DNA of 64,000 nucleotides from positions 186,001-250,000 of the forward strand of contig CAWFLT010000001.1 of the NCBI GenBank assembly GCA_963816795.1. The letters are read 5' to 3'. Under the pieces are notes generated by a model. That model was not told where the DNA came from and searched no databases. It worked only from the letters and a program-made list of their open reading frames with translations. Within the stretch, counting starts at the first letter, position 1, and each line of letters opens with the position of its first letter. The translations under genes were made by a program, and so were the position numbers. Positions 30,521-39,430 of this stretch are shown piece after piece. The stretch is from CAWFLT01 sp963816795 (GTDB lineage Bacteria; Acidobacteriota; Vicinamibacteria; Vicinamibacterales; SCN-69-37).

Positions 30521-33500
30521 ATGAGTCGACAATCGAAAAGCGGGATCGTCACCCGGGCGGTCCTGCTGGGCGCGATCCTCACGGCAGGACTCGCCGCCTG
30601 GCCCGCGCGCGCCGAGGCCCAGTACTTCGGCCGGAACAAAGTCCAGTACGACCGGTTCGACTTCAAGGTCCTCAAGACCGAGCACTTCGACATCTACTAC
30701 TACACGGAAGAGGCGGATGCGGCCGCGCTGGTCGCGCGCATGGCCGAACGCTGGTACACGCGGCTGAGCAAGGTGTTCAGCGTCGGCTTGTCCAGCCGGC
30801 AGCACCTCGTCCTGTACGCGAGCCATCCTGAGTTCGAACAGACCAACGTCATCGAGGGTCAGATCGACGAAGGCACCGGGGGCGTGACGGAGGGACTGCA
30901 GCGCCGGATCGTCCTGCCGATCGCGGCCAGTCTCAAAGAGACGGACCACGTGCTGGGCCACGAGCTCGTGCACGCGTTCCAGTACGACATCCTCGGCCAG
31001 GAAGCCGGCCCGATGCCGCTCTGGTTCATCGAGGGCATGGCCGAGTACCTCTCGCTCGGACCGCGCGATACCCAGACCGCGATGTGGCTGCGCGACTCCG
31101 CGCGCGAGGATCGCCTGCCGTCGATTACGGATCTCGACAACCCACGGTACTTCCCGTACCGCTTCGGCCATGCGTTCTGGGCCTACGTCACAGGACGATG
31201 GGGCGACGGGGTCATCGGCCAGGTCATGGGCATCATCTCGCCGCGAGCCGGACCGGGCCCGAGCTCGGTGGTCGTGCCAGATCAGCAGCCAAATGACGAG
31301 GGCCCGCGCACCGTGTCGACGCTGGCCGAGCTGTTCGAAGTGGTGACGGGACGCAAGAAGGAACAGCTGGCCGCCGAATGGCACGCGTCGATTCGTGAGA
31401 TGTACGGCGTGAAGCCGGCGCCTTCGAAGAACATCAAGGCTCTGCAACCAGGCATCATCGGCGAGCGGACGGGCAGCGGCACGATGAACGTCGCGCCCGC
31501 GATCAGCCCGGACGGCACCAAGATCGCCTTCCTCTCGGAGCGCGACCGGCTGTCGATCGATCTCTACCTCGCGGAAGCCACGACCGGGAAGATCATCCGA
31601 AAACTGATCTCGACCGCGGCCGATCCTCACTTCGAGAGTCTGCAGTTCCTGCAGTCAGCCGGGGCGTGGGATGCGCAGAGCAAGCGGCTCGCCATCGGGA
31701 CGGTCAAGGGTGGCCGGCCGGTGCTGGCCATTGTCGACGCCGCCAGCGGCGACATCGTGCGGGAGATCAAGTTCGAGGCCTTTGGCGAGATCTTCCAGCC
31801 GACGTGGGCGCCGGACGGCAACTCGATCGCGTTCTCGGCCCAGACAGGCGGGTTCACCGATCTCTTCGTCTACGACCTGAACGTGAGTCAGACCAAGCGC
31901 CTCACGAACGACGCGTTTGCGGATCTCCAGCCGGCCTGGTCACCTGATGGGACGCGCCTGGCGTTCGTCACCGACCGGTTCACGGGCGATCTCAGCGCGC
32001 TCGGGTTTGGCAATTACGGCATGGCGTTCATCACCGTCGCCGATAGCGCGATCGCGCCGATCGAGACCGGACTCAACGGGCCGGCGATCAACCCGCAATG
32101 GTCCGGCGACGGCAACCGGATCTATTTCGTCGGCGAATCCAACGGACGCCGCAACCTCTGGCGCCTCGATCTCACGACGAAAGAAACGACTCAGCTGACC
32201 AATGAGCTCACCGGGGTCGCCGGGATCACGCCGCTCAGCCCGGCGATTTCCGTCGCCACCGGAGCGTCGCTCGTGGCGGTCAACGTGTTCCGCGACTCAG
32301 GCTACGAGATTCGGGTGCTCGATCCGTCCGATGCGGATCGGCCGGACCCGACGACCGGGGTCTCGGACGCGAGCGTGCTGCCGCCGGGCGTGCGGAAGAC
32401 GAACACGGTGGCCGACATGCTGAAGGATCCGAAAACCGGGCTCCCCGAGCCGGCCACCTTCGAAAACGACAAGTACCGGCCCAAGCTCAAGCTTCTCGGC
32501 GTGGGCCAGCAGGTCGGCGTGTCGGCCGGCAGCACGTTCGGGACCTACGTCAGCGGCGGCATCTCCTTGATGTTCGGCGACGTGCTCGGCAACCACATGC
32601 TCGGCGTCGGCTTTTCGGTGGACGGCGGGGTCAAGGACGTCGCAGCGTCGATCAACTACCTGAATCGCAGCTCGCGCTGGAACTGGGGCGTCTTCGGCGA
32701 GCACGTGCCGTTGCTCTCCGGCACCGTGCGCAGTGGCGTCAGCAACGTGAACGGCCAGCCGGTGTTCGTCGAGGAAACCTATCTGCAGCGTCAGACGTAC
32801 ACGCAGACCGGCGCGCTCACCGCGTATCCCCTCAGCCGTGTCACCCGCGTGGAGTTCAGCGGCGCGGTGCGCCGGATCGGATTCAGCAACGAAGTCCGGA
32901 CGCGCTACTACGATCCGTTCTCGGGCAATTTCCTCGGCGAAGAGAAGACCGATTTGGCGTCGGATCCGGCGTTGCAGCTCTTCGACTTCTCGACGGCACT
33001 CGTTCGCGACACCTCCACCTTTGGCCAAACCGCGCCGGTGCTGGGACAGCGGCTGCGGATCGAGACCTCGCCGACCTTTGGCGACTTGCGCATGAACAGC
33101 GTGTCAGTGGATCTGCGCCAGTACGTCATGCCGGTGCGCCCGGTCACGCTGGCGGGCCGTCTCATACATGTCGGCCGCTATGGCGCCGGCGGCGAGGATC
33201 CTCGGCTGGGGGACATGTTCCTCGGCTACGCGACGCTCATCCGCGGCTACGACCCGAACTCGTTCGAGGTGAGCGAATGCACCCCGCAACCCGATGGGAG
33301 CTGCCCGGAGTTCGACCGGCTCTTTGGCAGCCGGATCGTCGTCTTCAACGGCGAGGTGCGCGCGCCGCTCGTGGGTCTGTTCAAGGGCAAGCTCGACTAC
33401 GGCCGTGTGCCGGTGGACATCTTCGGCTTTTACGACGGCGGCGTTGCCTGGACGCGCGACGAGGGACCGACGAGCGGCGATCGTAAGTGGATCGCCAGCG

Positions 33501-33622
33501 TCGGCGCCGGGGCGCGCGTCAACGCGTTCGGATTCATGATCGTCGAGCTGAACATGGCCCGTGCGCTCAACCGGGACGGCCGAGGCTGGTTCTTCGTGTT
33601 CAACCTGCGGCCGGGATTCTAG
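30521..33622 (+). CDS. Peptidase MA-like / TolB propeller / outer-membrane barrel fusion protein
   Basis: A 1033-residue exported protein. The signal peptide (AVLLGAILTAGLAAWPARA) is followed by a gluzincin-type metalloprotease domain with HELVH at about 147 and the third ligand in WFIEGMAEYLS. A PD40/TolB propeller comes next (about 330-600: ISPDGTKIAFLSERD, WSPDGTRLAFVTDRF). The C-terminal 350 residues form beta strands ending ARALNRDGRGWFFVFNLRPGF, with RGYDPNSFEVSE and NGEVRAPLVGLF resembling BamA/D15-type barrels. The ATG at 30521 is chosen for its signal peptide. Outer-membrane location with periplasmic protease is inferred. Intact over 3.1 kb. Confidence 0.82.
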   Translation: MSRQSKSGIVTRAVLLGAILTAGLAAWPARAEAQYFGRNKVQYDRFDFKVLKTEHFDIYYYTEEADAAALVARMAERWYTRLSKVFSVGLSSRQHLVLYASHPEFEQTNVIEGQIDEGTGGVTEGLQRRIVLPIAASLKETDHVLGHELVHAFQYDILGQEAGPMPLWFIEGMAEYLSLGPRDTQTAMWLRDSAREDRLPSITDLDNPRYFPYRFGHAFWAYVTGRWGDGVIGQVMGIISPRAGPGPSSVVVPDQQPNDEGPRTVSTLAELFEVVTGRKKEQLAAEWHASIREMYGVKPAPSKNIKALQPGIIGERTGSGTMNVAPAISPDGTKIAFLSERDRLSIDLYLAEATTGKIIRKLISTAADPHFESLQFLQSAGAWDAQSKRLAIGTVKGGRPVLAIVDAASGDIVREIKFEAFGEIFQPTWAPDGNSIAFSAQTGGFTDLFVYDLNVSQTKRLTNDAFADLQPAWSPDGTRLAFVTDRFTGDLSALGFGNYGMAFITVADSAIAPIETGLNGPAINPQWSGDGNRIYFVGESNGRRNLWRLDLTTKETTQLTNELTGVAGITPLSPAISVATGASLVAVNVFRDSGYEIRVLDPSDADRPDPTTGVSDASVLPPGVRKTNTVADMLKDPKTGLPEPATFENDKYRPKLKLLGVGQQVGVSAGSTFGTYVSGGISLMFGDVLGNHMLGVGFSVDGGVKDVAASINYLNRSSRWNWGVFGEHVPLLSGTVRSGVSNVNGQPVFVEETYLQRQTYTQTGALTAYPLSRVTRVEFSGAVRRIGFSNEVRTRYYDPFSGNFLGEEKTDLASDPALQLFDFSTALVRDTSTFGQTAPVLGQRLRIETSPTFGDLRMNSVSVDLRQYVMPVRPVTLAGRLIHVGRYGAGGEDPRLGDMFLGYATLIRGYDPNSFEVSECTPQPDGSCPEFDRLFGSRIVVFNGEVRAPLVGLFKGKLDYGRVPVDIFGFYDGGVAWTRDEGPTSGDRKWIASVGAGARVNAFGFMIVELNMARALNRDGRGWFFVFNLRPGF

Positions 33623-33671
33623 AAGGCGGGCACCAGGCGCTGGGCACAGGGCATTAGGGGAGGGCGCACGG

Positions 33672-33698
33672 TCCGTCAGCGCGGCTTGGGTTGGAAGC
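33672..33698 (+). repeat. REP-like palindrome, copy 3
   Basis: GTCAGCGCGGCTTGGGTTGG then AAGCCGCGAC. Arms GCGGCTT/AAGCCGC flank the central GGGTTGG. It belongs to the same family as copies at 6127, 17605 and in the formate dehydrogenase gene. It lies in the gap after the barrel gene. Confidence 0.6.
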
Positions 33699-33744
33699 CG
33701 CGACGCAGACGTGGAGGCGCCTTCAGCGCATGAGGAGGCGTGAC

Positions 33745-33957
33745 ATGGACCGTCGAGTAACCGCTCTCGCGTTGGGCGCCGGTGTGGCCGCGTACGTGGC
33801 GTGGCGTCTGGTGCGACGATGGCAGGCGGAGCAGTGTCGACAGGCCGCGGGGCCCGCCCGCGACGAACTTGACGCGGTCGATTTGGAATCCGACGACTCC
33901 TTCCCGGCGAGCGACCCGCCGTCGCAAACAGTGACGACGGGCCCACTGGCGGGATAG
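33745..33957 (+). CDS. Small single-pass membrane protein with SFPASDPPS motif
   Basis: A 70-residue protein. AGGAGG with good spacing fixes the ATG at 33745. A short membrane segment (ALALGAGVAAYVAWRLV) is followed by a basic stretch and an acidic C-terminal tail ending in DDSFPASDPPSQTV. The (E/D)SFPASDPPS motif recurs in many small uncharacterised bacterial proteins. Function unknown. It is followed at once by the inverted octamer repeat. Confidence 0.65.
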   Translation: MDRRVTALALGAGVAAYVAWRLVRRWQAEQCRQAAGPARDELDAVDLESDDSFPASDPPSQTVTTGPLAG

Positions 33958-34074
33958 CAATGAGGCAATGAGGCAATGGGTGAATGAGGCAATGACGACT
34001 TCATTGCCCCATTGCCCCATTGCCCCATTGCCGCATTGCCTCATTGCCTCATTGCCTCATTGCCTCATTGCTGA
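33957..34074. repeat. Inverted arrays of an 8-bp word (GAGGCAAT / ATTGCCTC)
   Basis: Four GAGGCAAT-type octamers are followed, after GACGACTT, by about nine inverted octamers (CATTGCCC, then CATTGCCT units). The halves can pair into a long hairpin between convergent genes and may end both transcripts. The end of doxX, including its stop codon, lies in the array. Confidence 0.85.
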
Positions 34075-34509
34075 TAGCGGCAGCCCGGCCGGCGCGACGA
34101 AACGTGACGAGCGGCTGGCGATCCAGGCATCGACCGAGAACGCGCCCGGCCCGGCCGCGACGATCGCGAGGCTGGCGAGCAGCAGCGTCACCGTGAACTC
34201 GTAGCCGTTCGGCAGAAAGAAGCCGTTCGCGAGATGGACCGTGACGGTGGCGACGACCATCGTGAACGCGGTCGCGAGGCCGGCCAGCCGGCTGAACGCG
34301 CCGGCGAGCAGCGCGAGGCCGCCGCCGAACTCCGCCGCGATGGCGAGGCCGGCGTTCACTTCGGGGAACGGCACGCCGATCGAGCCGAGGAAGCCGGCAA
34401 GGGCCGACGGGCCCATCACGAAGAGCTTCTGGCCGCCGTGCATCACGAACACGACGCCGAGAGCGATCCGCAGAATCAGCAATCCGAGGTCTGTACTGGT
34501 GCGCTTCAT
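34057..34509 (-). CDS. DoxX-family membrane protein
   Basis: A roughly 150-residue protein with four predicted membrane helices (LGLLILRIALGVVFVMHGGQ, then LAIAAEFGGGLALLAGAF, LATAFTMVVATVTVHL and VTLLLASLAIVAAGPG). The HGxQK signature after the first helix is typical of DoxX. AGGAGG has proper spacing to the second of two adjacent ATGs, so 34509 is preferred over 34512. The last residues and stop are encoded by the octamer repeat. It lies downstream of a MarR regulator and carries the same operator in its leader, so it is probably the regulator's target. Confidence 0.88.
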   Translation of the reverse strand: MKRTSTDLGLLILRIALGVVFVMHGGQKLFVMGPSALAGFLGSIGVPFPEVNAGLAIAAEFGGGLALLAGAFSRLAGLATAFTMVVATVTVHLANGFFLPNGYEFTVTLLLASLAIVAAGPGAFSVDAWIASRSSRFVAPAGLPLSAMRQ

Positions 34510-34531
34510 CATATCCTCCTGATAACGATCA

Positions 34532-34543
34532 TCGTTTAAACGA
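34532..34543. promoter_or_regulatory. MarR-type operator in front of doxX
   Basis: The perfect 12-bp palindrome TCGTTTAAACGA, followed by an N-TATTGTC tail, sits between the marR stop and the doxX Shine-Dalgarno. The same palindrome and tail recur at 35101 before marR. Confidence 0.75.
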
Positions 34544-34561
34544 CTATTGTCGACACAAAAA

Positions 34562-35083
34562 CTACGCCCGGCCGCGCGCGGCGAATGCCGCGATCAGCGC
34601 CTGCATGTCGCGAAGCTGCCGTTCGCTCAGGTGCCCAACCTGCCGCTCGTGCAGCGCGTCGAGCGGTTCGTCCAGCGTGGCGAGCAATTCCAGCCCCGTT
34701 TGCGTGATTCGGGTCCGCACCACCCGGCGATCGGACGCCTCCCGGCCCCGCACGATCAACTGCCGCTTCTCGAGCCGGTCGAGCAACCGCGTGACGTCCG
34801 GATCGTGCTTGATGAGCTTGCCCGTCACGTCGCCGCACGTCGCCCCGGCGGGGCCTGCACCGCGAAGGATCCGCAGCACGTTGAACTGGGCGGGCGACAG
34901 GTCAGCCGGCTTCAGCAACTCGGCGAACTCCCGCTCGTGCGCCACGACGAGCTCGGCCATGGCCGCCTGCGTCTCGAACTGGAGTTGGGTCCGCCGGCTG
35001 CGCCCGGGCCAGGCAAAATCCTGGTCCGTCAGCCGGCGCTCTTTCGCCGGAAACAACGGGGCACGCACTGAACGGCCAGCCAT
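34562..35083 (-). CDS. MarR-family transcriptional regulator
   Basis: A 173-residue winged-helix repressor. The N-terminal dimerisation helix is followed by LKPADLSPAQFNVLRIL, the recognition helix region GKLIKHDPDVTRLLDRLEKR and the wing VRGREASDRRVVRTRITQTG, all classic for MarR. It lies just upstream of doxX on the same strand. Identical TCGTTTAAACGA palindromes before its own gene and before doxX point to autoregulation plus control of doxX. The inducing ligand is unknown; DoxX proteins are often tied to oxidative or aromatic stress. Confidence 0.9.
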   Translation of the reverse strand: MAGRSVRAPLFPAKERRLTDQDFAWPGRSRRTQLQFETQAAMAELVVAHEREFAELLKPADLSPAQFNVLRILRGAGPAGATCGDVTGKLIKHDPDVTRLLDRLEKRQLIVRGREASDRRVVRTRITQTGLELLATLDEPLDALHERQVGHLSERQLRDMQALIAAFAARGRA

Positions 35084-35100
35084 GACTCTCGAGAGATTAC

Positions 35101-35112
35101 TCGTTTAAACGA
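35101..35112. promoter_or_regulatory. MarR-type operator in front of marR
   Basis: TCGTTTAAACGA followed by ATATTGTC, 18 bp upstream of the marR ATG; the core is identical to the site before doxX. It would overlap the marR promoter, giving autorepression. Confidence 0.75.
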
Positions 35113-35240
35113 ATATTGTCAAGACGGGGATTTAAGCCCTTGCCTGTCCGTGTCGCATCGGGTGGCGCGTGGCGGCTCTGGTAGCTCGTTCGCCATCGAC
35201 CGGGACGAATTGCCGCCGGGCTCAGCGAAACGAACCGCGG

Positions 35241-35860
35241 CGGTGCTCGACGCCCCGGCGGCTTCCGGGAGCTGGCGCTCGAAACCGTCGCCTCTGTGCG
35301 CGCCGGTTCTACTCCTTCGCCCATCGGGCGACAGTCCTACTCGGCCTGGACCCGTCCAAAGACGCCCTTCAGGCCTACGGAACTCGCCCTCGAAACCGGC
35401 GCTCCCGACGAGCACGGTTTCGTACTGTCGCTTGTCGCGGCACTCCGCAGTCAGCCGCCGGCGACGTCAGCACCGCCGCGGTTCGCGGCCTGGAGAAGAC
35501 GGTCTCGCGCAGTCTCACCGGCGATGATGGCCATCGGACGTGCTCGACGGAGATAGTAGCGCCTCGCGCGGTCCGGGAATGGCGGGCGCGACCGCAGACT
35601 CGCGCCGTCGACCGATGGCGAGTTATCGTTCCGGGAGCGACGTGAACGTGGCGCGGCCGATGAGCCGCGAACGACAGTACGAAATCGTGCCGGAGGGAGC
35701 GGCGCGTTTCGCGCACGAGCTCGCCCGTAGGCCTGAACGACGATCGCCAGAGCGAGTCACGGCCGGATAGGGCGTCGTGCGCCACGCGAAGTATGAAACG
35801 CGACCGGACGGAGAGCACGATTTCGAGGGCCAGCTTCCCGGAGCCCCGGCGACAACTCGC
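35241..35860. repeat. Diverged long inverted repeat element (about 600 bp), no clear gene
   Basis: The 860-bp space between marR and the amidohydrolase holds two diverged copies of a roughly 190-bp sequence in opposite orientation. Matching blocks include CCGGGAGCTGGCGCTCGAAA (35266) against CCGGGAAGCTGGCCCTCGAA (reverse, about 35823-35842), TTCAGGCCTACGG at 35369 against its inverted copy near 35723-35735, and TTTCGTACTGTCG at 35418 against its inverted copy near 35672-35684. Weakly similar peptides can be read from both arms but with no start or full domain. It looks like a degenerate palindromic or MITE-like element. I see nothing else in 35113-35240 or 35861-35947. Confidence 0.65.
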
Positions 35861-35947
35861 CTCAGTCGACGGCGTATTGGCTTCGCTGCCAGCCGACAAG
35901 ACGACAGCCCGCGCGAGCCCGGTTCGTTCCGGACCAGTCCTGAAATA

Positions 35948-37552
35948 TCACCGCCGCTCGCGCCGCAGCACCCTTCCCGGCCGCTCGCCCGTCGTCTTGC
36001 CGTCGCGAACGACGAACGTGCCGTTGACCAGGACGTGCGGGATGCCCTTCGGCGTACGCGTGCGGCTTGTCGTAGGTGGCGAGGTCACGAACGCGGGCGG
36101 CGTCAAAGAGCACCAGATCGGCCGCGGCGCCCTCGCGATGATCGCCGCGTCCGGCAAACCCGAAATGTTGTGCCGGCAGCGACGTCATCTTCCGCACCGC
36201 GTCCTCGAGCGAGATCACTTTGCGATCGCGGACGTACTCGCCGAGCACGCGGGCGTTGTTGCCGTAGCCGCGAGGATGCGGCACGCCGGCGCCAGGCTCG
36301 ATCACGCCGGCATCCGAGGCGAACGAGACCATCGGGTGGCGCATGATCCGCACGATGTCGTCGTCGCCCATGAAGTGGTAGACCATTGACGCGCCGCCAC
36401 CAAGCATCAGCAGCCGGGCGGCTTCGATTTGCGCCTCGGGCGTGACTTCGCCGACGAGCTTCTGCGCCACGTCCTTCATCGACAGTCCGTTGATCGACGG
36501 ATCCGGCCGATAGCTCGCCACCGTCGCCCACGAAAGGTCCGTGAAGCCGCGATCGGCCAGCAACCCGGCAATCTCCTTCTTGATCTTCGCCCACGTGGCC
36601 GGATCGTCGAGGCGCTCGCGAACACGCGCGTTGCCGCCTTCGAGCGCCCACGACGGGAATCGGATCGAGAGCGACGACGAACCGGCCGTGTAGGCGTACT
36701 GGTCTGCCTGCACGCTGAGCCCGTTCGCCCGCGCGTCGTCGATGAGTTTCAGCGCGGCCGCGCTCGCGCCCCAACGACTCGGGCTGTCGACCTTCAGATG
36801 CGAAATCTGGAGCCGCATGTCGAGCGTCCGCGCCACGTTCAATGACTCGCGGACCGCGGCCTCGAGCGCCGTGCCTTCATTGCGCATGTGGGTCGCATAG
36901 AGGCCACCCTCGTTGGCGGCGACGCGCGCGAGCTCGATGATCTCGTTGCTCTTGGAATACGTCCCAGGCACGTACTGCAGGCCGGTCGAGAATCCGACGG
37001 CACCGTCGACCATGCGCGGTGAAGACCAGCGCCTTCATGCGTCCGAGCTCTGTCGAGCGACGGATCGCGCTGCGAGCTGCCCATGACTGCAGTGCGAACC
37101 GTGTTGTGGCCGATGAGCGTCGCGAAGTTGACCGCGGCAGTCGTCTCGCGGATGCGGCTGAAGGCCTCGCCCACGGCAAGCGCCGACGAGCCGCAGTTGC
37201 CGGCGACGATCGACGTCACGCCCATGCGGACGAAGTTCTCGGCGTGCGGCCGCTCGGCCAGGTCGTCCGCATGCGTGTGGACGTCGATGAATCCAGGCGC
37301 GACGACGAGCCCGCGCGCGTCGAGGCGCTCGCGCGTCTGCGCCACCGACAGATTGCCAATCGCGGCGATGCGGCCGTCCTTCAGGGCAATGTCCGCGGCA
37401 CGGGCTGGCGCGCCCGTCCCGTCGACGATCCGGGCGCCGACGATGACGAGGTCGTAGAGCGCGGCTTGGCGGCCGGCGGACATCGGCACCGCCACGGCGG
37501 CGCCCAGGGCTATCGCCGCAGCCACCTGCCGGAGCACGCGCCGGATCGTCAT
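35948..37552 (-). CDS. D-aminoacylase-type amidohydrolase (three frameshifts)
   Basis: An exported member of the N-acyl-D-amino-acid deacylase branch of the amidohydrolase superfamily, about 533 residues after correction. A signal-like N-terminus precedes the family opening YDLVIVGARIVDGTG. The metal motif DVHTHADD is intact, as are AGNCGSS (bridging cysteine) and LQISHLKVDS. The C-terminal sheet ends VLVNGTFVVRDGKTTGE. Extra bases fall near 37070, near 37012 (before MVDGAVGFSTGLQYVPG) and near 36045 (before IPHVLVNG). It is translationally coupled to a 46-residue membrane protein upstream. Confidence 0.85.
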
Positions 37553-37689
37553 GAAAAGTACTGACTCATCCAGTACAGCGCGCCGATGGTCCCAATCTCA
37601 ATCAGGAGAATGCGCACGAACGTTCGCTTGAGTGGCAGGTCGATGCCCAGGCCGGCGGTCTCAGCGGGCGGCGGCGACGGGTGAGCCAT
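37549..37689 (-). CDS. 46-residue single-pass membrane protein coupled to the amidohydrolase
   Basis: A short reading frame starting at ATG 37689 and ending in a TGA that overlaps the amidohydrolase ATG (ATGA). The first 20 residues are Pro-rich and soluble; RTFVRILLIEIGTIGALYWM then forms one membrane helix. Its compact coding structure and stop-start overlap support a real gene. No known family; it might anchor or help export its neighbour. Confidence 0.6.
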   Translation of the reverse strand: MAHPSPPPAETAGLGIDLPLKRTFVRILLIEIGTIGALYWMSQYFS

Positions 37690-37717
37690 GCCCGCAGTAT
37701 AGAATCACGACCGGCCC

Positions 37718-39410
37718 ATGCGCATCAGCCCGATGCTTCTCGTCGTGAGCCTGGCCGTGGCCGGGGGCGCGATGGCGACGTCCGCGGCGGCCCCTGAGCG
37801 GTTCGACGTCCTCCTGCGCGGCGGCATGGTGTACGACGGCAAGGGCACGGCGCCAGTCCGGGCGGATGTCGGCTTGCGCGGCGATCGCATCGCGACGGTC
37901 GGGAATCTCGACGGTGCGACCGCCAAGCTGGACCTCAGCGTCGCCGGGTACGCCGTGGCGCCCGGCTTCATCAACATGCTTTCGTGGGCGACCGAGTCGC
38001 TCATCGTCGACGGGCGGTCGCTCTCCGACATCCGGCAGGGCGTCACCACGGAAATTTTCGGCGAGGGCACGTCGATGGGCCCGCTGACGCCGGAGATGAA
38101 GACGCGGTGGAAGTCCGAGCAGGGCGACATCAAATTCGATTACGCGTGGACGACGCTGTCGGACTATCTGCGCTACCTCGAAAGACGCGGCGTGACGCCG
38201 AATGTCGCGTCGTTCATCGGCGCCGGTACCCTGCGCGAGCACGTCGTCGGCTTGACGAACCGGCCGCCGACTCCGGCCGAGCTCGATCGCATGCGGCAGC
38301 TCGTTCGGCAGGAGATGCAAGCTGGCGCGCTCGGGATCGGGTCGTCGTTGATCTACGCGCCTGATTCGTTCGCGTCCACCGAGGAGTTGATCGAGCTCTG
38401 CAAGGTGGCGGCCGAGTACCGGCGGCAAGTACATCTCTCACATGCGCAGCGAAGGCGCCAGGCTGACCGAGGCCGTCGACGAGCTCATCCGCATCAGCCG
38501 CGAGGCGAACATCCCGGCGGAGATCTTCCACCTCAAGGCCGCCGGCGAGTCCAACTGGCCGAAGATGGATCGCGTGCTGGAGATGGTCGAAGCGGCCCGT
38601 GCATCGGGCCTGAAGATCACGGCGGACATGTACATGTATCCGGCCGGATCGACCGGATTCAACGCCGCGATGCCGCCGTGGGCACTCGACGGCGGGTATC
38701 AGGCCCTCTTCAAGCGCCTGCGCGATCCGGCTGAGCGCGCGAAGATCAAGGCGGCGATGATGACGCCGTCGCCCGACTGGGAGAACCTGTATCTGGCGGC
38801 CGGCTCGCCGGAGCGCGTCCTGCTCGTTGATTTCAAGAACGAGAAGCTCAAGCCACTCACCGGCAAGACGCTCGCCGAGGTCGCGAAGACGCGCGGGACT
38901 GATCCGTTCGACACCATTCTCAACCTCGTCCTCGAGGACGAGTCGCGCGTCGGCGTCGTCTACTTCCTGATGTCGGAAGAGAACATCAAGAAGCAGCTGG
39001 CCCGGCCCTGGGTCTCGGTGGGATCGGACGCCGCCTCGATGGCTCCAGAGGGGATCTTCCTCAAGTCGTCCACGCATCCGCGCGCCTACGGCAACTTCGC
39101 ACGGCTGCTCGGCAAGTACGTGCGGCAGGACGGTGTGATGACGATGGAAGAAGCGATTCGGCGGGTGACGAGCCTCCCGGCCGGCAATCTCGGGCTCGCC
39201 GATCGGGGCGTGCTCGAGCCGGGCCGCTTTGCCGACATCGTCGTCTTCGACCCGAGCCAGGTCGGTGATCGTGCGACGTTCGAGACGCCGCATCAGCTGG
39301 CCGTCGGTGTGATCCACGTCTTCGTCAACGGCGTGCAGGTGTTGAATCGCGGCGAGCACACTGGCAGATTCCCGGGACGTGCGCTGCGCGGTCCCGGCCG
39401 CCAGCCCTGA
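37718..39410 (+). CDS. D-aminoacylase-like amidohydrolase with altered metal motif (frameshifted)
   Basis: An exported amidohydrolase of about 563 residues (signal MLLVVSLAVAGGAMATSAAA). It opens FDVLLRGGMVYDGKG and ends GRFADIVVFDPSQVGD. The first metal motif, usually PGFIDxHxH, reads PGFINMLSWATES, so both histidines of the binuclear site are replaced; other conserved parts (HLKAAGESNWPKM, VSVGSDAASMAPEG) remain. A single extra C near 38427, in TACCGGCGG, shifts the frame before GGKYISHMRSEGA. It is divergent from the other amidohydrolase 29 bp away, and the two may be ancient paralogues. Confidence 0.82.
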
Positions 39411-39430
39411 CGAGGCGTCCACCGGCGGTC

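Noticed and set aside
35296..35556. Small plus-strand gene in the marR-amidohydrolase gap
   Set aside because: No ribosome-binding site or domain; the reading frame coincides with one arm of the degenerate inverted element.
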